Source: a virus. From it: a stretch of 21,916 nucleotides of DNA. Each line of letters opens with the position of its first letter. The stretch's first letter is position 1. The position numbers and the translations under genes are program-made. Positions 21,802-21,916 of this stretch are shown here, piece by piece. A model generated the notes under the pieces. It saw nothing but the letters and a program-made list of their open reading frames with translations. It was not told where the DNA came from and ran no database searches. The stretch is taken from positions 1-21,916 of the IMG/VR virus record IMGVR_UViG_3300018420_002346, one strand, 5' to 3'.

Positions 21802-21916
21802 ATTTCATCTCACTAAAAAGTTTTTCAAACTTACGTTGATGTTTCATATTAAAAAACTTTTGCTTGTTTCTATCCATAAACGGAATCAATTCTTCTACTT
21901 TATCTTTTATTTCTTG
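21794..21916 (-). CDS. C-terminal fragment of an unknown gene, cut by window end
   Basis: The minus-strand frame is open from the window edge to TGA at 21796-21794 and encodes 40 residues, beginning QEIKDKVEELIPFMDRN and ending EKLFSEMKYE. The residues are highly charged and helical in character. It overlaps the next gene's start by 8 nt in the way all neighbours here do, which supports a real coding end. No function can be told from the fragment. Confidence 0.55.
   Translation of the reverse strand, partial: QEIKDKVEELIPFMDRNKQKFFNMKHQRKFEKLFSEMKYE

Noticed and set aside
1-21916. CRISPR arrays, tRNA genes, insertion sequences, integrase
   Set aside because: No repeat-spacer pattern, cloverleaf, transposase motif or attachment-site pair was seen on either strand. 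Nearly all bases are accounted for by coding regions.

Overview
The window is an AT-rich, almost gapless stretch of 25 called genes plus one gene cut by the right edge. The only spaces between genes are a few dozen bases or less, and most neighbours overlap by 4-40 nt. Compact packing, ATGA junctions, a T4-type late-promoter motif (NATAAATA) and several families typical of marine tailed-phage genomes (N-terminal-twitch radical SAM proteins, small 2OG-Fe(II) oxygenases, phage SGNH and GT-like proteins) suggest the accessory region of a large T4-like marine virus, perhaps infecting an AT-rich alphaproteobacterium or a cyanobacterium. This is inference: no capsid, tail, replication, integrase or tRNA gene is present, and a bacterial island is not excluded.

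Layout. Block A (minus, 13-4234) encodes a 2OG-type oxygenase, a GT-like protein split by an in-frame TAA, a second 2OG-like oxygenase lacking the usual arginine, a PLP aminotransferase and a glycine/inosamine-type amidinotransferase. Block B (plus, 4274-6556) encodes an oxygenase, a degenerate kinase-like protein, another oxygenase and a short SDR. Blocks A and B diverge from a 47-bp perfect inverted repeat carrying two back-to-back late-type promoters. A lone minus-strand oxygenase (6516-7331) follows. Block C (plus, 7359-11419) holds a second kinase-like protein, a GNAT-like protein, a QueC-like PP-loop ATPase and two radical SAM proteins. Block D (minus, 11403-16980) holds four radical SAM proteins, a methyltransferase and a GT-A glycosyltransferase, and starts at a perfect TTGACA-N17-TATAAT promoter. 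Block E (minus, 17012-21916) holds two radical SAM proteins, an SGNH hydrolase, two unrecognised proteins and the cut gene.

What stands out is the density of redox and tailoring chemistry: eight radical SAM enzymes of three architectures and five 2OG-Fe(II)-type oxygenases, with amidino-, amino-, methyl-, acyl- and glycosyl-transfer functions and an ATP pyrophosphatase. The set resembles a biosynthetic or modification cluster more than a standard phage module. I infer a pathway that decorates a sugar, peptide or surface polymer, possibly with a guanidino group. The substrate is unknown and no precursor-peptide gene is visible. A second theme is that three genes placed directly at a promoter have no Shine-Dalgarno sequence, and their predicted transcription start falls on the A of the ATG, which suggests leaderless transcripts.
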